64,000 nt of DNA, from NCBI GenBank assembly GCA_905183005.1, contig CAJJDO010000099.1, forward strand, positions 62,001 to 126,000, written 5' to 3'. The position numbers were made by a program, and so were the translations under genes. This stretch comes from Paramecium pentaurelia. Taxonomy: Eukaryota; Ciliophora; Oligohymenophorea; Peniculida; Parameciidae. This document shows, in pieces, positions 62,692 to 64,000 of the stretch. The notes under the pieces are model-generated. The model saw nothing but the letters and a program-made list of their open reading frames with translations. It did not search any database and was not told the DNA's origin. Each line of letters opens with the position of its first letter. Position 1 is the first letter of the stretch.

Positions 62692-62735
62692 TAATAATAA
62701 TAATTTATGTTTTCTACCATAATATATCTTATTAT

Positions 62736-64000
62736 TCAATATGAAATGGTCTTTCTCAATTCATTAACTTATTTTTGTTAATTTGGAATTTATGTTGCAA
62801 AAATATCAAAGACTTAACCCTAATTCTAATTTAACTATGCCTATTCTTTTACAATCTCTATTTCTTAATGTAGAGCCAATTCTTTCTTTACAATTTCGAA
62901 AGAAGCTTTAGGATTAATTAAAAAACTAAGAGTTTCACCACTATATATAATCTCTAATTGATTACATTTTTTATATCTTCTCAAATTTAAGTAATTTATC
63001 CTCTATTTATGGTTGCCCAGCAAATAAAATTAATCCCAATTCTCTCAAATTTGGAACTTTGTAAGGTTGATTTTTTAGATTTTCTGAAGTTTGAGACAAT
63101 TGACGACTGACAGCATCTAAAATCAATTATGTTGAAATGTGTGACATAAAAATTTAATGTTCTTTAAATATCTGATATGAAAGTTGAGTGTCATCATATT
63201 ATTATAACACAAGAATTGGACTAAAATAATAATAAAATAATACAATGTTGAAGAAGGCTAATAAAAGTATAAGTCTATTTCAGGTCTTACTTCCTTCATA
63301 TTAATTTAATCATATCGCTACCAAAATACATAAGGGAACATAGAGTATTATGTATTTTAAATTGAATTTGGATGCTTTTAAAAGGGTTTAAAAAATGTGG
63401 CCAATTCACACAAATGAACAAATGTATAAATTTTAGATAAACTAATTCCTGGTTATAATTATTGATTAGGAATATTTTTATTTGCTAATAAAGAGTTTAA
63501 ATAAAACATTGGGTCACTTTTATCAAGTTAGTAAACAGTATATTTGAGTAGGTCTAAAGCGTATTTCTATTTTTCATTTACTTAACTATAAAACTAACCT
63601 AAATAATGATAATGTCATTTACAAAAATAATCAAGAAATTCAATTTTTTAACCAACAAGAAGCTTGAAGACAACTCCTACAGCAAAGGCCACATCAAAAT
63701 CATTATAGACTAATTTTTCTGCATTTTGCTATGATTGATGAATGTTTGTGGCAAAANTATTTAGGTATTCTTTCGAAAAATAAAGTTTTTTTTTTAGTAG
63801 GATTAAGGGCCGTATCTATAATATTTCTTCTTGCGAGCATTGAAAACGATGAATTAAACTTTATAATGTTCGCCTGCATATTAAAGCATTTTGGGGAAGA
63901 AGTAGCCATCGGATATAATTGATATACATTTTTGATCATTATTACTTTTAGCTTAATCTAGAATATGATTTAGACAGTCATTAGGTCCGAATGATTCTTC
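62736..64000 (-). CDS. Large helical protein, 5' end beyond window
   Basis: The C-terminal ~350 residues are visible, ending KQVNELRKTISY. They are helical and hydrophobic (DFDVAFAVGVVFKLLVGQKI, ISLSKIYTFVHLCELATFFK, LILDAVSRQLSQTSENLKNQ, LRELGLILFAGQPQIEDKLL, LSFLINPKASFEIVKKELAL). Introns of 24, 23 and 25 nt are placed. HEAT/TPR-like folding is likely, and a VPS35-like endosomal protein is possible, but I cannot name it. An ambiguous base at 63757 coincides with a one-base frame mismatch, so the part right of it is less certain. It converges on the histidine kinase gene with 44 bp between stops. Confidence 0.55.

Overview
This window looks like a piece of a ciliate macronuclear genome, most likely Paramecium. 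About 43 genes read through only if TAA and TAG code for glutamine and TGA is the sole stop. Conserved proteins such as RUVBL2, EXO1, a SAPS-domain protein and an FH2 formin confirm this. Introns are tiny (mostly 20-30 nt, GTA...TAG) and can be placed because removing them restores both frame and family homology. Intergenic gaps are often under 100 bp, genes lie on both strands, and the DNA is very AT-rich. No tRNA, rRNA, CRISPR array or transposon was recognised.

Layout. 0-8.5 kb: a cysteine-rich secreted/surface protein (cut by the left edge), a 66-aa protein, a BAH-PHD chromatin reader, EXO1, a protein kinase, a pseudokinase and an unknown protein. 8.6-15.1 kb (minus strand): a protein kinase, a PP6-regulatory SAPS protein, a coiled-coil protein and a Cache-type membrane protein. 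15.8-24 kb: a Q-rich protein, a bZIP-like factor, an F-box-like/RCC1-like/SAM/MJ1316 protein, an HSF-type factor sharing a 40-bp promoter with it, a PTGR1-like oxidoreductase and a coiled-coil protein. 24.5-29.7 kb: a 1365-aa protein and a cathepsin-L-like protease.

29.9-34.3 kb is the poorest region. It holds a multi-exon gene I could not fully resolve, and a perfect 1082-bp direct duplication whose copies are separated by a single N, almost certainly an unmerged contig overlap. 34.3-45.3 kb: a coiled-coil protein, two small ORFs, a short CSN4-like PCI protein, a kinase-like/MORN fusion, a RING/TRAF zinc-finger protein, several small proteins, a pure (TTA)n array of about 615 bp, a strictosidine-synthase-like propeller and RUVBL2. 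45.5-64 kb: a formin, small unknown genes, a secreted class-3 lipase, an IFI6/ISG12-like protein, a CFAP97-like protein, a cyclic-nucleotide-binding protein, a CXC-domain protein, an exportin-like protein, a hybrid sensor histidine kinase and a partial helical protein at the right edge.

There is no operon logic. Signalling (four kinase-fold genes, histidine kinase, cNMP-binding, Cache), chromatin/transcription (BAH-PHD, RUVBL2, HSF, bZIP, CXC), ubiquitin/CSN-related genes and cytoskeleton (formin, coiled coils) are all present, as expected in a random gene-dense ciliate segment. All gene models are hand-read; where stated, total length minus introns was checked to be a multiple of three.
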